Shown: positions 10,878-17,297, counted from the first letter of the stretch. The stretch is DNA of 17,666 nt from Oscillibacter sp. (GCA_003522105.1 DPGF01000134.1:1-17666), one strand, 5' to 3'. The notes: generated from the letters alone by a model not told the origin. Numbers and translations: made by a program.

Positions 10878-10905
10878 AGTATACACCTTTTTCGGAGCCT
10901 GTCAA
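10878..10905 (-). promoter_or_regulatory. Promoter of the lysine riboswitch-transporter unit
   Basis: Minus strand: consensus -35 TTGACA (10900-10905), 16-bp spacer, -10 TATACT (10878-10883). Transcription should start near 10871, just before the aptamer P1 strand. Confidence 0.88.
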
Positions 10906-10936
10906 GTATAAAAAGGTATTTTTTGCTGGGAAAAGT

Positions 10937-10959
10937 AAAAAATTATGCGTTGCGCCGCA
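10937..10959 (-). terminator. Weak possible terminator after the carboxypeptidase gene
   Basis: Minus strand: TGCG...CGCA short stem (10956-10959 with 10946-10949) followed closely by six T (10937-10942). The stem is only 4 bp. It is the only terminator-like element between the dacF stop and the transporter promoter. Confidence 0.3.
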
Positions 10960-11005
10960 GAAAATGGGAGAGCGCGGTGTGAGATTTGTGCGAAGTGGCA
11001 GGCGC

Positions 11006-12139
11006 TCAGGCGGCGCAGACTGCGATGGCGAGCAGGCGGCGGAACAGCGCAAACCAGCTCAGCCGTGCCACGCTCTCGCCTGCAAGCAGCGGCAGGGAGG
11101 CGACAGCCGTGCCGCTTGCGTCAAAAACATCGAGTGTACCGAGCGGCTCGCCCGCCTCCACGGGCGCGTCGACGGCGTCAGGCAGAGAAACGGCCTGCGT
11201 CAGCCCGTTTGCGCGGCTTTTTTCAAGCAGCAGCGCGTTTTTATCCGTTAATACACTCTGCACGGCTTTTTGCGTGCCGAGCGTCAACGGCACGGCAGGC
11301 AGGGGCGACTCCGGTACGACGGTGACGAGGGAATACGACGCAAAGCCGTAGTTTAAGAGCGTCTTTGCGTCGGCAAAACGCTTGTCGCTCGTGCTGCCGC
11401 CGAGCACCACGGCAATGAGCTCCATGCCGTCCTTTTCCGCCGTGGCGCTGATGCAGTATCCGGCGGAGCTGGTCGAGCCGGTCTTGAGCCCCGTTGTGCC
11501 GGGGTAAAAGCGCACGAGCTTGTTGGTGTTGACGAGCAGAGACTCTCCGTTTCGCAGCGAATCCATCCAGATGGTCGTGAAGCGGCGCAGGTCGGGGTGG
11601 TTCAGGATCAGTTCGCGCGACATGAGCGCGATGTCGTAGGCTGAGGTGACGTGTCCCTCGGCGGGAAGCCCCGTGCAGTTGAGAAAGTGCGTGTCGTGCA
11701 TGCCAAGCTCCTTTGCCCGCTCGTTCATGCGCGCAACAAAGGCCTCCTCGCTGCCGGCAAGATGCTCGCCGAGCGCGACCGCTGCGTCGTTGCCGGAAAC
11801 GACGCACACGGCTTTGATGAGGTCTTCGACACGCATCTGCTCGCCCTCTTTGAGCCAGATCTGACTGCCGCCCATCGAGGCTGCGTGAGCCGAGCCTGTG
11901 ACGGTATCGTCATACGAGAGCGCGCCGGAGTCGATGGCCTCCATCGTGAGCAGCAGCGTCATCACCTTCGTGATGCTCGCGCCCTCACGCGGCGTGTGCT
12001 CGTCCTTGGCGTAGAGCACGGTGCCGGTCTGCTTTTCCATCAAGAGAGCGGAGGGGGCATCGAGCGTGAGCTCGTCGGCGCGCACAGGCACGCACAAAAG
12101 CAGCGCAAACAGCAGGATCATCGGAAAGATTCGTTTCAT
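11006..12139 (-). CDS. D-alanyl-D-alanine carboxypeptidase (PBP5/DacF type)
   Basis: Removes the terminal D-Ala from peptidoglycan pentapeptides outside the cytoplasmic membrane. 377 residues. Signal peptide 1-21 (MKRIFP..., cleavage after VRA). Penicillin-binding transpeptidase motifs are all present: S55-I-T-K58 with the acyl-enzyme Ser55, S115-G-N117 and K219-T-G221. A PBP5-C-like beta domain follows from about 280. The last 20 residues (VARLSWFALFRRLLAIAVC) form an amphipathic or hydrophobic tail suited to membrane anchoring. The start at 12139 is chosen by AAAGGAG seven bases upstream and by the signal peptide; the longer in-frame ATG at 12217 runs into the promoter of the divergent tRNA. 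No convincing promoter is seen. The role (vegetative DacA or sporulation DacF) cannot be told apart here. Confidence 0.95.
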   Translation of the reverse strand: MKRIFPMILLFALLLCVPVRADELTLDAPSALLMEKQTGTVLYAKDEHTPREGASITKVMTLLLTMEAIDSGALSYDDTVTGSAHAASMGGSQIWLKEGEQMRVEDLIKAVCVVSGNDAAVALGEHLAGSEEAFVARMNERAKELGMHDTHFLNCTGLPAEGHVTSAYDIALMSRELILNHPDLRRFTTIWMDSLRNGESLLVNTNKLVRFYPGTTGLKTGSTSSAGYCISATAEKDGMELIAVVLGGSTSDKRFADAKTLLNYGFASYSLVTVVPESPLPAVPLTLGTQKAVQSVLTDKNALLLEKSRANGLTQAVSLPDAVDAPVEAGEPLGTLDVFDASGTAVASLPLLAGESVARLSWFALFRRLLAIAVCAA

Positions 12140-12205
12140 GGCGAGGCTCCTTTCTTCGTTCAGCAGAGAATATGAAAGGATTTGGCACAACATGAATATT
12201 TCGCC

Positions 12206-12234
12206 TTGAAATGACATGAAAGATATGATATACT
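12206..12234 (+). promoter_or_regulatory. Promoter of tRNA-Gly(CCC)
   Basis: -35 TTGAAA (12206-12211), 17-bp spacer, TGA then -10 TATACT (12229-12234). The predicted start is about 4 nt before the mature tRNA 5' end. Confidence 0.8.
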
Positions 12235-12244
12235 CTCAGTGTTC

Positions 12245-12318
12245 GCAGGGTTGGTATATCGGTATTACAGCGGCTTCCCAAGCCGTTAAGGCGGGTTCGA
12301 CTCCCGTACCCTGCTCCA
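12245..12318 (+). tRNA. tRNA-Gly (anticodon CCC), CCA encoded
   Basis: Acceptor arms GCAGGGT (12245-12251) and ACCCTGC (12308-12314) pair fully, with discriminator T and encoded CCA (12316-12318). The anticodon stem GCGGC/GCCGT encloses the loop TTCCCAA, giving anticodon CCC, which reads GGG glycine codons. The T arm GCGGG/CCCGT carries the loop TTCGACT. The D arm GTA/TAC contains GG. A 21-bp hairpin terminator begins at the discriminator base. Confidence 0.95.
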
Positions 12319-12360
12319 AAAAATGGAGACACACCACACGGTGTGTCTCCATTTTTTGGA
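12315..12360. terminator. 21-bp perfect hairpin terminator overlapping the tRNA 3' end
   Basis: Arms 12315-12335 and 12340-12360 are exact reverse complements around an ACAC loop. The A6 and T6 runs make it a bidirectional intrinsic terminator. The outer three pairs use the tRNA discriminator and CC of CCA. Confidence 0.92.
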
Positions 12361-12375
12361 ACCTGTAGGACATGA

Positions 12376-12408
12376 AAAAGCGCAGGGGCAAATGAATTGC
12401 CCCTGCGC
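12376..12408 (-). terminator. Intrinsic terminator of the polysaccharide deacetylase gene
   Basis: Perfect 12-bp arms 12380-12391 and 12397-12408, 5-base loop, followed on the minus strand by TTTTTC (A-run at 12375-12379). It sits downstream of the deacetylase stop. Confidence 0.85.
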
Positions 12409-12435
12409 AAATGCTTTTGCGCAGCAAAAGCATTT
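12409..12435. repeat. Second hairpin in the tRNA/deacetylase intergenic cluster
   Basis: Perfect 12-bp arms AAATGCTTTTGC/GCAAAAGCATTT with a GCA loop, directly abutting the previous hairpin. On the plus strand a short TTTT overlaps its end (12433-12436). GCGC segments of the two hairpins could also pair with each other. Confidence 0.7.
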
Positions 12436-12437
12436 TA

Positions 12438-12453
12438 CGGCGCAGAAGCGCCG
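12438..12453. repeat. Small GC hairpin in the same cluster
   Basis: CGGCGC, AGAA loop, GCGCCG: a 6-bp perfect stem 2 bases after the preceding hairpin and 35 bases downstream of the deacetylase stop. There is no T-run, so it is not a terminator by itself. Confidence 0.55.
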
Positions 12454-12488
12454 AGACTTAAGACACGAGGACTCCGAAGGAAATCATC

Positions 12489-13412
12489 TCAGGCGCGGCG
12501 CATGTATTCGCTCGCGGGGTGGCTATCACTGATGTTGAAGCGCGGCAGATGATAGAGCGAATTGCCGTAGCGCGCCTTGCCGTAAACGCCGGAGAACGTG
12601 ACGGAAAAGAGCTGCTGCAAAACAGGCTCCGCCCACGGTTCCATTTTGCCGAGCGGGTAGGTGAAGGCGGTGACGGGCTGTCCCGTTTCAAGCCTGATGC
12701 GGGTGATGCTGGTCTCGAGATCGTAGGAGATGCGCGTAAGGTAGTCGTCCTCCGATTCCCCGTTCCTGCGCTCAATGCCGTTCGCGTCGTTGTGAATGTG
12801 GTGGTTATGGGTGTGGGATGCGAACTCGACAAGCCCGCTTTTTGCCATCTCACGGCACTCGTCCCAAGAGAGAAAACCGCTCGTCCCCTCGTCGATGCGC
12901 GCGGTGATGAGCGAAACGGCAGCCTTTGCGCCATACTCCCGCAGCAGCGGGAGAGCAAGGGTGAAGTTGCTCACGTAGCCGTCGTCAAAGGTGAGCAGCA
13001 CTGCCTTCTGCGGCAGCGGTGCGCCATCGTCGAGCTGCCCCGCGGCAAGTTCGCGCGGCAGGATCGTTACGTATCCCCTGTCGCGCAGAAAATCGAGGTC
13101 GCGCCGCAGTCCGGAGATCGTGATGGTGTAATCCGTCACCTGTGCGGGATCGTCAGTGAAGTTGTGGTATTCGAGCACGAAAAAGCGCCAGTCGGGCGCG
13201 GGCTTTGCAGCGTTGCTTTCCTCCGGGGAAGAAGGCGTGGCGATGGCCGTTTCCGGCATGGCGCACCGGTCAAAGCGCGGCGGATACGATGGCGCGGGCT
13301 GCGCAGGATGCGCCTGGCGGAGAAGCGTCACAGCCAGAACGATGACGAGTACGCGCACCGCCAGCTTAAAAAGCGACATCATGCCGTAGGAAAAAAGATT
13401 GATGCGGCGCAT
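12489..13412 (-). CDS. Membrane-anchored polysaccharide deacetylase (NodB homology domain)
   Basis: 307 residues. A single hydrophobic helix at about 13-31 after a short basic N-terminus suggests a type II membrane anchor with the catalytic domain outside. Residues 35-75 are a low-complexity Pro/Ala linker. The NodB-type domain begins near VLEYHNFT (79-86) and carries TFDDG (141-145, Asp143 as likely base, Asp144 as metal ligand) and SHTHNH (199-204, metal ligands His200 and His204). FTYPLGK replaces the more usual YPYG in the third motif. It resembles PgaB/IcaB-like and other extracellular N-deacetylases acting on GlcNAc polymers or peptidoglycan; the substrate is not determinable. The start at 13412 is supported by GGAGG seven bases upstream. 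No clear promoter is recognised. Confidence 0.92.
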   Translation of the reverse strand: MRRINLFSYGMMSLFKLAVRVLVIVLAVTLLRQAHPAQPAPSYPPRFDRCAMPETAIATPSSPEESNAAKPAPDWRFFVLEYHNFTDDPAQVTDYTITISGLRRDLDFLRDRGYVTILPRELAAGQLDDGAPLPQKAVLLTFDDGYVSNFTLALPLLREYGAKAAVSLITARIDEGTSGFLSWDECREMAKSGLVEFASHTHNHHIHNDANGIERRNGESEDDYLTRISYDLETSITRIRLETGQPVTAFTYPLGKMEPWAEPVLQQLFSVTFSGVYGKARYGNSLYHLPRFNISDSHPASEYMRRA

Positions 13413-13517
13413 TCGGTCACCTCCCTTACGCCCTTTATCAGTATTAGACGCAAAATCTGAGAAAAAGTTTCCGCGTGCAGGGGTTCTTCCGTGCTTTGAC
13501 GGATCGAATTAGAACAA

Positions 13518-13552
13518 AAGCACCGTCCCGGTCGGGCGGCGCTTGCTTTTTT
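13518..13552. terminator. Terminator-like hairpin running into the SDR promoter
   Basis: AAGCACCGTCC pairs with GGGCGGCGCTT (one mismatch, one G-U) around a 5-base loop, followed on the plus strand by GCTTTTTT. On the minus strand it is followed by TTTTGTT. No gene is known to end here on either strand. Its 3' end overlaps the -35 box of the next promoter. Confidence 0.5.
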
Positions 13553-13571
13553 GCGCTGGTTTCAATATAAT
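13543..13571 (+). promoter_or_regulatory. Promoter of the SDR gene
   Basis: -35 TTGCTT (13543-13548), 17-bp spacer, consensus -10 TATAAT (13566-13571). The leader is about 26 nt and includes GGAGG at 13592-13596. Confidence 0.85.
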
Positions 13572-13603
13572 AAGCAGGATTTATGACTTCTGGAGGAGAG
13601 CGC

Positions 13604-14338
13604 ATGAAAAAAGTTGCATTGGTCACCGGTTCGTCCCGCGGCATCGGCCGCGCGGTCGCGCTTGCGCTCGCGCGCGAGGGTTACGCCGTGTGCATCAACT
13701 ATTATAAGCGAAAAGATCTGGCGGACGAGCTTGCCGCGCTGCTGCGCAGCGAGGGACATGAGGCCATCGCCGTGCAGGCGGACGTGTCGAAACGCGCCGA
13801 GGTGAACGCCATGGTCGCGCAGTGCGAGCGTGAACTCGGCAAAGTCACGCTGCTCGTGAACAACGCGGGCGTTGCGGGGCAGGAGCTTTTTCAGGACGTG
13901 ACGGACGAGATGTGGGAGCGCTACTTCGGCGTGAACTTAAACGGCGCGCGCAACACCATTCTGGCGGTGCTGCCGGGCATGCTGCACGAAAAGAGCGGCT
14001 GCATCGTGAACATTTCGTCCATGTGGGGACAGCACGGCGCATCGTGCGAGGTGCCGTATTCCTGCACCAAGCACGCGCTCATCGGACTGACCCGCTCGCT
14101 TGCGCTGGAGGTCGCGCCGAGCGGCATTCGCGTCAACTGCGTTGCCCCCGGCGTCATCGAGACCGATATGGTTCGGGTGCTGGGCGAGGAAACGATCCGC
14201 GATCTCGTCGAGCAGACGCCGCTTGGCCGCCTCGGCAGGCCCGAGGACATCGCCGAGGCGGTGGTATACCTTGCCTCCGACAAGGCATCGTTCGTCACGG
14301 GACAGGTGCTCGCGGTGGACGGAGCATTTGTGCTCTGA
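13604..14338 (+). CDS. Short-chain dehydrogenase/reductase, FabG-like
   Basis: 244 residues, classical SDR. The Rossmann nucleotide motif TGSSRGIG is at 8-15, NNAG at 86-89, and the catalytic tetrad is Asn111, Ser139, Tyr152 and Lys156 (YSCTK). PG near 180 and the C-terminal FVTGQVLAVDGA are typical of FabG-type 3-oxoacyl-ACP reductases. Arg and Ser residues in the cofactor loop suggest NADPH. It stands alone with its own promoter, away from other fatty-acid genes, so it may be a FabG paralogue with another substrate; the specific reaction is not assigned. The start at 13604 is fixed by GGAGG; the ATG at 13583 precedes that site. It converges on dut with 6 bp between stop codons. Confidence 0.9.
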   Translation: MKKVALVTGSSRGIGRAVALALAREGYAVCINYYKRKDLADELAALLRSEGHEAIAVQADVSKRAEVNAMVAQCERELGKVTLLVNNAGVAGQELFQDVTDEMWERYFGVNLNGARNTILAVLPGMLHEKSGCIVNISSMWGQHGASCEVPYSCTKHALIGLTRSLALEVAPSGIRVNCVAPGVIETDMVRVLGEETIRDLVEQTPLGRLGRPEDIAEAVVYLASDKASFVTGQVLAVDGAFVL

Positions 14339-14344
14339 GGTGTG

Positions 14345-14788
14345 TCAGCGTCCCGTGCTGCCAAAGCCACCCTCGCCGCGCACGGTCGCGGGCAGTTCGT
14401 CGACCTCTTCAAATTCCATCGGCAGGAACGGCAGCAGCACGAACTGGGCGACGCGGTCGCCGTGGCGCACGGTGCGCTCTTCGCTGCTGTCGTTGTGCAG
14501 GGCAACAAAGCATTCGCCGCGGTAATCGCTGTCGATCACGCCGAGGCAGTTCGCCGGACGCAGCCCCTGCTTGGAAGCGAGCCCGCTTCTGGCGACGACT
14601 GCGCCGAATGTGCCCTCTGGCAGAGCGAAGGACAGCCCGGTCGGCAGCATGGCGGTGGAATGGGGCGGAATGGTGAGCTCCTGATCGCCGTCCAGACAGG
14701 CGTACAGGTCGTAACCGGCGGCAGATGCAGAGCCGCGCACGGGGAGCTTTGCACCCTCGCGCAGCAGCTTGATCGAAACGTTGGGCAT
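14345..14788 (-). CDS. dut: dUTP diphosphatase (dUTPase)
   Basis: Hydrolyses dUTP to dUMP and pyrophosphate, keeping uracil out of DNA and supplying thymidylate synthesis. 147 residues, the trimeric dUTPase length, with all five family motifs: AAGYDLYA (23-30), ARSGLASKQG (66-75), GVIDSDYRGE (83-92), RVAQFVLLPF (112-121) and the P-loop-like RGEGGFGSTGR (137-147) at the extreme C-terminus. The start at 14788 is chosen from AGGAGG upstream and from the family N-terminus; the frame stays open far upstream to 15076 but that stretch shows no family similarity and overlaps the promoter and the next gene. Monocistronic with its own promoter. Confidence 0.97.
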   Translation of the reverse strand: MPNVSIKLLREGAKLPVRGSASAAGYDLYACLDGDQELTIPPHSTAMLPTGLSFALPEGTFGAVVARSGLASKQGLRPANCLGVIDSDYRGECFVALHNDSSEERTVRHGDRVAQFVLLPFLPMEFEEVDELPATVRGEGGFGSTGR

Positions 14789-14821
14789 GGGGAAAATCCT
14801 CCTCTTTTTTGCATACCAGAC

Positions 14822-14850
14822 ATTATAAAGCCTGCGGGCAGGAAAAGCAA
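14822..14850 (-). promoter_or_regulatory. Promoter of dut with a palindrome in the spacer
   Basis: Minus strand: -35 TTGCTT (14845-14850), 17-bp spacer, -10 TATAAT (14822-14827). The spacer contains a CCTGC/GCAGG inverted repeat (14831-14842), a possible operator. Confidence 0.85.
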
Positions 14851-14897
14851 GAATGGCGCAAAAAGGAAAGATCTGACATAAGAATAAGAATTTTCCC

Positions 14898-14926
14898 TTG
14901 CCAAACAGAGCAACTTCTGCTATTAT
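14898..14926 (+). promoter_or_regulatory. Promoter of the eight-helix membrane protein gene
   Basis: -35 TTGCCA (14898-14903), 17-bp spacer, -10 TATTAT (14921-14926). The leader is about 65 nt. Confidence 0.7.
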
Positions 14927-14996
14927 ACTATGATGTAATGTTTCCGCCCTGCGCGGGCGATTACAGAACGATAACCTTTTCTGGAGGATCGGATAG

Positions 14997-15773
14997 ATGG
15001 CAAAAAACAATGATAAGCGGGCGGAGCGCATGGCGAAGAGCGATCGCAACGTCAACCGCGCGATCATCTTGCTCATGGTTGGCGTGATCGCTGAGTTTTA
15101 TCTTCTGATGGTGAACAATTACTTCGTCAAGGGCGGCGTTGGCCAGGTCTTGACGATGATGAGAGTTTTGAGGGTCATCAGCTACATCGGCTGCGCGCTC
15201 GTTGGCGCGGGACTCGTGTTCTGGTTCACGCGCAGGTCGAGGCCGCACTGCGCGCCCGCAGCGCCGTGGCTTTTGTGCGTCGGCGTTTTCTTCGCCGTCT
15301 CCTCCCGCCTGATGCTCGCCGTTTACCCGCAGGGCACAAAGCTTTTGTGCGTTCTGGTTCCGGTCGCGATGCTCATCGGCATTGTATTCCTGCTCTATCC
15401 GCGCGAGTTTTCCGTGCAGGCCGTGGGACTGACGGCATCGCTGATGGCGATGTACCTCATTCATCATGGCAGCGGCAGCGAGATGTGGAGCGCCCTTGTG
15501 ATCGGGTGCAGCGTCTTTGCCGTAGCTGTGATCGCGGCGCTTGCGGTTGCCGTATACAAGGCGGGCAAGAACGGGGGTAAGCTGGAAAAGTTCGGCAATC
15601 TTCGTATCGTGTCGCAGGACGGCGACTATAAGCTCATCTATGCCGTGCTCGCCGTGTGTGCGCTGGCCATCGTGGCGGCGCTCTTTGTCAGCAGCATTGC
15701 CTACTACGGCCTGTGGGTGCTGGCGATCGGCACGTTCCTGCTCGCAGTTTACTACACCGTGAAGATCATGTGA
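14997..15773 (+). CDS. Polytopic membrane protein of unknown function
   Basis: 258 residues. A charged, Lys/Arg-rich N-terminus (1-21) is followed by about eight predicted membrane helices, roughly 22-41, 57-77, 90-110, 115-134, 138-157, 163-187, 212-234 and 236-255. A cytoplasmic-type basic loop (188-211, KAGKNGGKLEKFG...) separates the sixth and seventh helices. I recognise no transporter or enzyme motif, and few charged residues lie within the helices. The start is set by GGAGG at 14983-14987. It is a single-gene unit with its own promoter and a strong terminator, flanked by dut and recR, which gives no functional hint. Confidence 0.85.
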   Translation: MAKNNDKRAERMAKSDRNVNRAIILLMVGVIAEFYLLMVNNYFVKGGVGQVLTMMRVLRVISYIGCALVGAGLVFWFTRRSRPHCAPAAPWLLCVGVFFAVSSRLMLAVYPQGTKLLCVLVPVAMLIGIVFLLYPREFSVQAVGLTASLMAMYLIHHGSGSEMWSALVIGCSVFAVAVIAALAVAVYKAGKNGGKLEKFGNLRIVSQDGDYKLIYAVLAVCALAIVAALFVSSIAYYGLWVLAIGTFLLAVYYTVKIM

Positions 15774-15781
15774 GACAAGAT

Positions 15782-15817
15782 AAAAAAGGACGAGTTCAAA
15801 AGAACTCGTCCTTTTTT
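15782..15817. terminator. Bidirectional intrinsic terminator between membrane protein gene and recR
   Basis: Exact 16-bp arms (15782-15797 and 15802-15817) with an AAAA loop. A6 at one side and T7 at the other make it work for both converging units. Confidence 0.95.
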
Positions 15818-15828
15818 TGCCCAATTTT

Positions 15829-16428
15829 TCAGATATCTCTTCGGCCTTCGAGCGCCCGCATCAGCGTGGCGTCGTCGGCAAATTCAAGGTGTCCGCCGAC
15901 GGGGATGCCGTAGGCAAGGCGCGTGACACGCACGCCGAAGGGACGCAGAAGGCGGGCTAAGTACATCGCCGTCGCCTCGCCCTCGGTGTCGGGATTTGTG
16001 GCCATGATGACCTCTTCCACGCCGCCTTGCGCCACGCGGTCGAGAAGGGACTTGATCTCCAGATCGTCAGGCCCTACATGGTTCATCGGCGAGATGACGC
16101 CGTGCAGCACATGATAGCGGCCGTTGTACTCGCGCGCGCGCTCAATGGCGACCACGTCGCGCGGATCGGCGACGACGCAGATGACATGTTCATCACGCTT
16201 CGGCGACGAGCAGATAGGGCATAGACCGCCGTCGGTCAGATTGCGGCAGACCGGGCAGCATGTGACGGTGCGCTTGGCGTCGACGATGGCATCGGCGAAG
16301 GCCTTGGCCTCCTCTTCCGGCAGGCTCAGCACAAAAAACGCCAGGCGCTGCGCACTCTTGCTGCCGATGCCGGGCAGACGCGCGAACTGCTCAACGAGCT
16401 TTTCGAGCGCCGCGGGAAAGTATTCCAT
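15829..16428 (-). CDS. recR: Recombination mediator protein RecR
   Basis: 199 residues, the standard length. It acts with RecO (and RecF) to load RecA on single-stranded gaps. The order of parts is diagnostic: helix-hairpin-helix LPGIGSKSAQRLAF (18-31), four-Cys zinc finger C58/C61/C70/C73, Toprim domain from about 79 (ICVVADPRDV) and the C-terminal segment GIPVGGHLEFAD. The start at 16428 is the family start (MEYFPAALEKL); it lies 5 bp after the rpe stop, with a GAGAGGA site inside the end of rpe, so translation is probably coupled. recR usually pairs with dnaX and the ybaB-type gene; here it follows rpe instead. Confidence 0.97.
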   Translation of the reverse strand: MEYFPAALEKLVEQFARLPGIGSKSAQRLAFFVLSLPEEEAKAFADAIVDAKRTVTCCPVCRNLTDGGLCPICSSPKRDEHVICVVADPRDVVAIERAREYNGRYHVLHGVISPMNHVGPDDLEIKSLLDRVAQGGVEEVIMATNPDTEGEATAMYLARLLRPFGVRVTRLAYGIPVGGHLEFADDATLMRALEGRRDI

Positions 16429-16433
16429 CGGCC

Positions 16434-17081
16434 TTATCCTCTCAGTTCTTTGATCTTGGCGGGAATGTCGGCGGCCTTGTAGACGGCGGAGCCGGCAACG
16501 AGCACGTTCGCGCCCGCCTCGATGCAGGTCTTGCACGTCACGGCGTCCACACCGCCGTCGACCTCGAGCTCGCAGTCAAGATTTCTCTCGTCGATGTAGC
16601 GGCGGATGGCGGCGACCTTGGGCATCATGTCGGCCATGAACTTCTGCCCGCCAAAGCCCGGCTCGACGGTCATCACAAGCACGATGTCGCACTTGTCAAG
16701 GAACGGCAGCACCGCCTCGGCGCGCGTGTTGGGCTTTAAGACGACGCCCGCCTTCTTACCCTTGGCGTGGATCTTGTCGAGCGCAAGATGGATCTTTTCG
16801 GGGGTGTCGGCCTCAACATGGCAGGTGACGAGATCCGCGCCTGCGTCGCAGAACTGATCGACATAGCGCTCAGGCTGCACGATCATCAGGTGTACATCGA
16901 TGGGCAGCGCCGTGCGCTTGCGGATCGACTGGAGCACAGGGATACCGATGCTGATATTGGGGACAAAGCAGCCGTCCATTACATCGAAATGGACATAGTC
17001 GGCGGTGGAAATGGCCTCCACGCCGGCGCCGAGCTCTGAAAAGTCGGCGGAGAGAATGGACGGTGCGATCTTAACAGACAT
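16434..17081 (-). CDS. rpe: Ribulose-phosphate 3-epimerase
   Basis: Interconverts D-ribulose 5-phosphate and D-xylulose 5-phosphate in the pentose phosphate pathway; cytosolic TIM barrel of 215 residues. Motifs seen: APSILSADF (6-14), metal ligands His31 and Asp33 (HFDVMDG), His64 (DVHLM) and Asp175 (VDGGV), plus the phosphate-binding VEPGFGGQKF near 139-148 and GSAVY (197-201). The start at 17081 is supported by GGAGG nine bases upstream. First gene of an rpe-recR pair with its own promoter. Confidence 0.97.
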   Translation of the reverse strand: MSVKIAPSILSADFSELGAGVEAISTADYVHFDVMDGCFVPNISIGIPVLQSIRKRTALPIDVHLMIVQPERYVDQFCDAGADLVTCHVEADTPEKIHLALDKIHAKGKKAGVVLKPNTRAEAVLPFLDKCDIVLVMTVEPGFGGQKFMADMMPKVAAIRRYIDERNLDCELEVDGGVDAVTCKTCIEAGANVLVAGSAVYKAADIPAKIKELRG

Positions 17082-17117
17082 GAAAATAGCCCTCCTGCGA
17101 AATTTTTCTTACCTCTC

Positions 17118-17146
17118 ATTGTAGCAAAGGGCATGCGCAAAAGCAA
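17118..17146 (-). promoter_or_regulatory. Promoter of rpe-recR
   Basis: Minus strand: -35 TTGCTT (17141-17146), 17-bp spacer, -10 TACAAT (17118-17123). The leader is about 30 nt. Confidence 0.85.
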
Positions 17147-17169
17147 TGAAAAAATCGAAAACGGGCCGG

Positions 17170-17191
17170 CGCTGCTGGCAGTACAGCAGCG
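17170..17191. repeat. Hairpin upstream of the rpe/rubrerythrin divergent region
   Basis: Perfect 8-bp arms CGCTGCTG/CAGCAGCG with a 6-base loop. No proper T-run follows on either side, although T-rich sequence occurs about 10 bases away on the minus strand. No gene ends here. Confidence 0.4.
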
Positions 17192-17253
17192 AGTGCTGAA
17201 AAAATTGCGCGAAAAAAGCAAAATCTCGCAATTCATAAAAAATTCATCGAATT

Positions 17254-17267
17254 GTTGCATTTGCAAC
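17254..17267. promoter_or_regulatory. Palindrome at the rubrerythrin promoter (possible operator)
   Basis: GTTGCA-TT-TGCAAC, exact 6-bp arms, directly abutting the -35 region. Its position suits a regulator site. It does not look like a PerR or Fur box. Confidence 0.5.
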
Positions 17268-17297
17268 TTCTGCAAAGGCGGAAAAATGTGGTATACT
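17268..17297 (+). promoter_or_regulatory. Extended -10 promoter of the rubrerythrin gene
   Basis: -10 TATACT (17292-17297) preceded by TGG, an extended -10. The -35 is poor (TTCTGC, 17268-17273, 18-bp spacer). The leader is about 59 nt. Confidence 0.7.

Noticed and set aside
10619..10886. Short minus-strand frames across the transporter leader
   Set aside because: They coincide with the lysine riboswitch aptamer and are not coding.
12140..12217. Longer N-terminus for the carboxypeptidase starting at 12217
   Set aside because: The ATG at 12139 has a good ribosome binding site and begins a normal signal peptide; the extension runs into the tRNA promoter.
12236..12433. Minus-strand frames over the tRNA-Gly locus (including peptides with GVEPALTAWEAA or GSRTRLNGLGS)
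   Set aside because: These are translations of the antisense strand of a tRNA gene, a common false protein.
12519..13460. 313-codon plus-strand frame over the deacetylase
   Set aside because: Antisense to the NodB-domain gene; no start signal and shadow-type composition.
14789..15076. 96-residue N-terminal extension of dUTPase
   Set aside because: It lies upstream of the dut promoter and ribosome binding site, overlaps the neighbouring gene and shows no dUTPase similarity.
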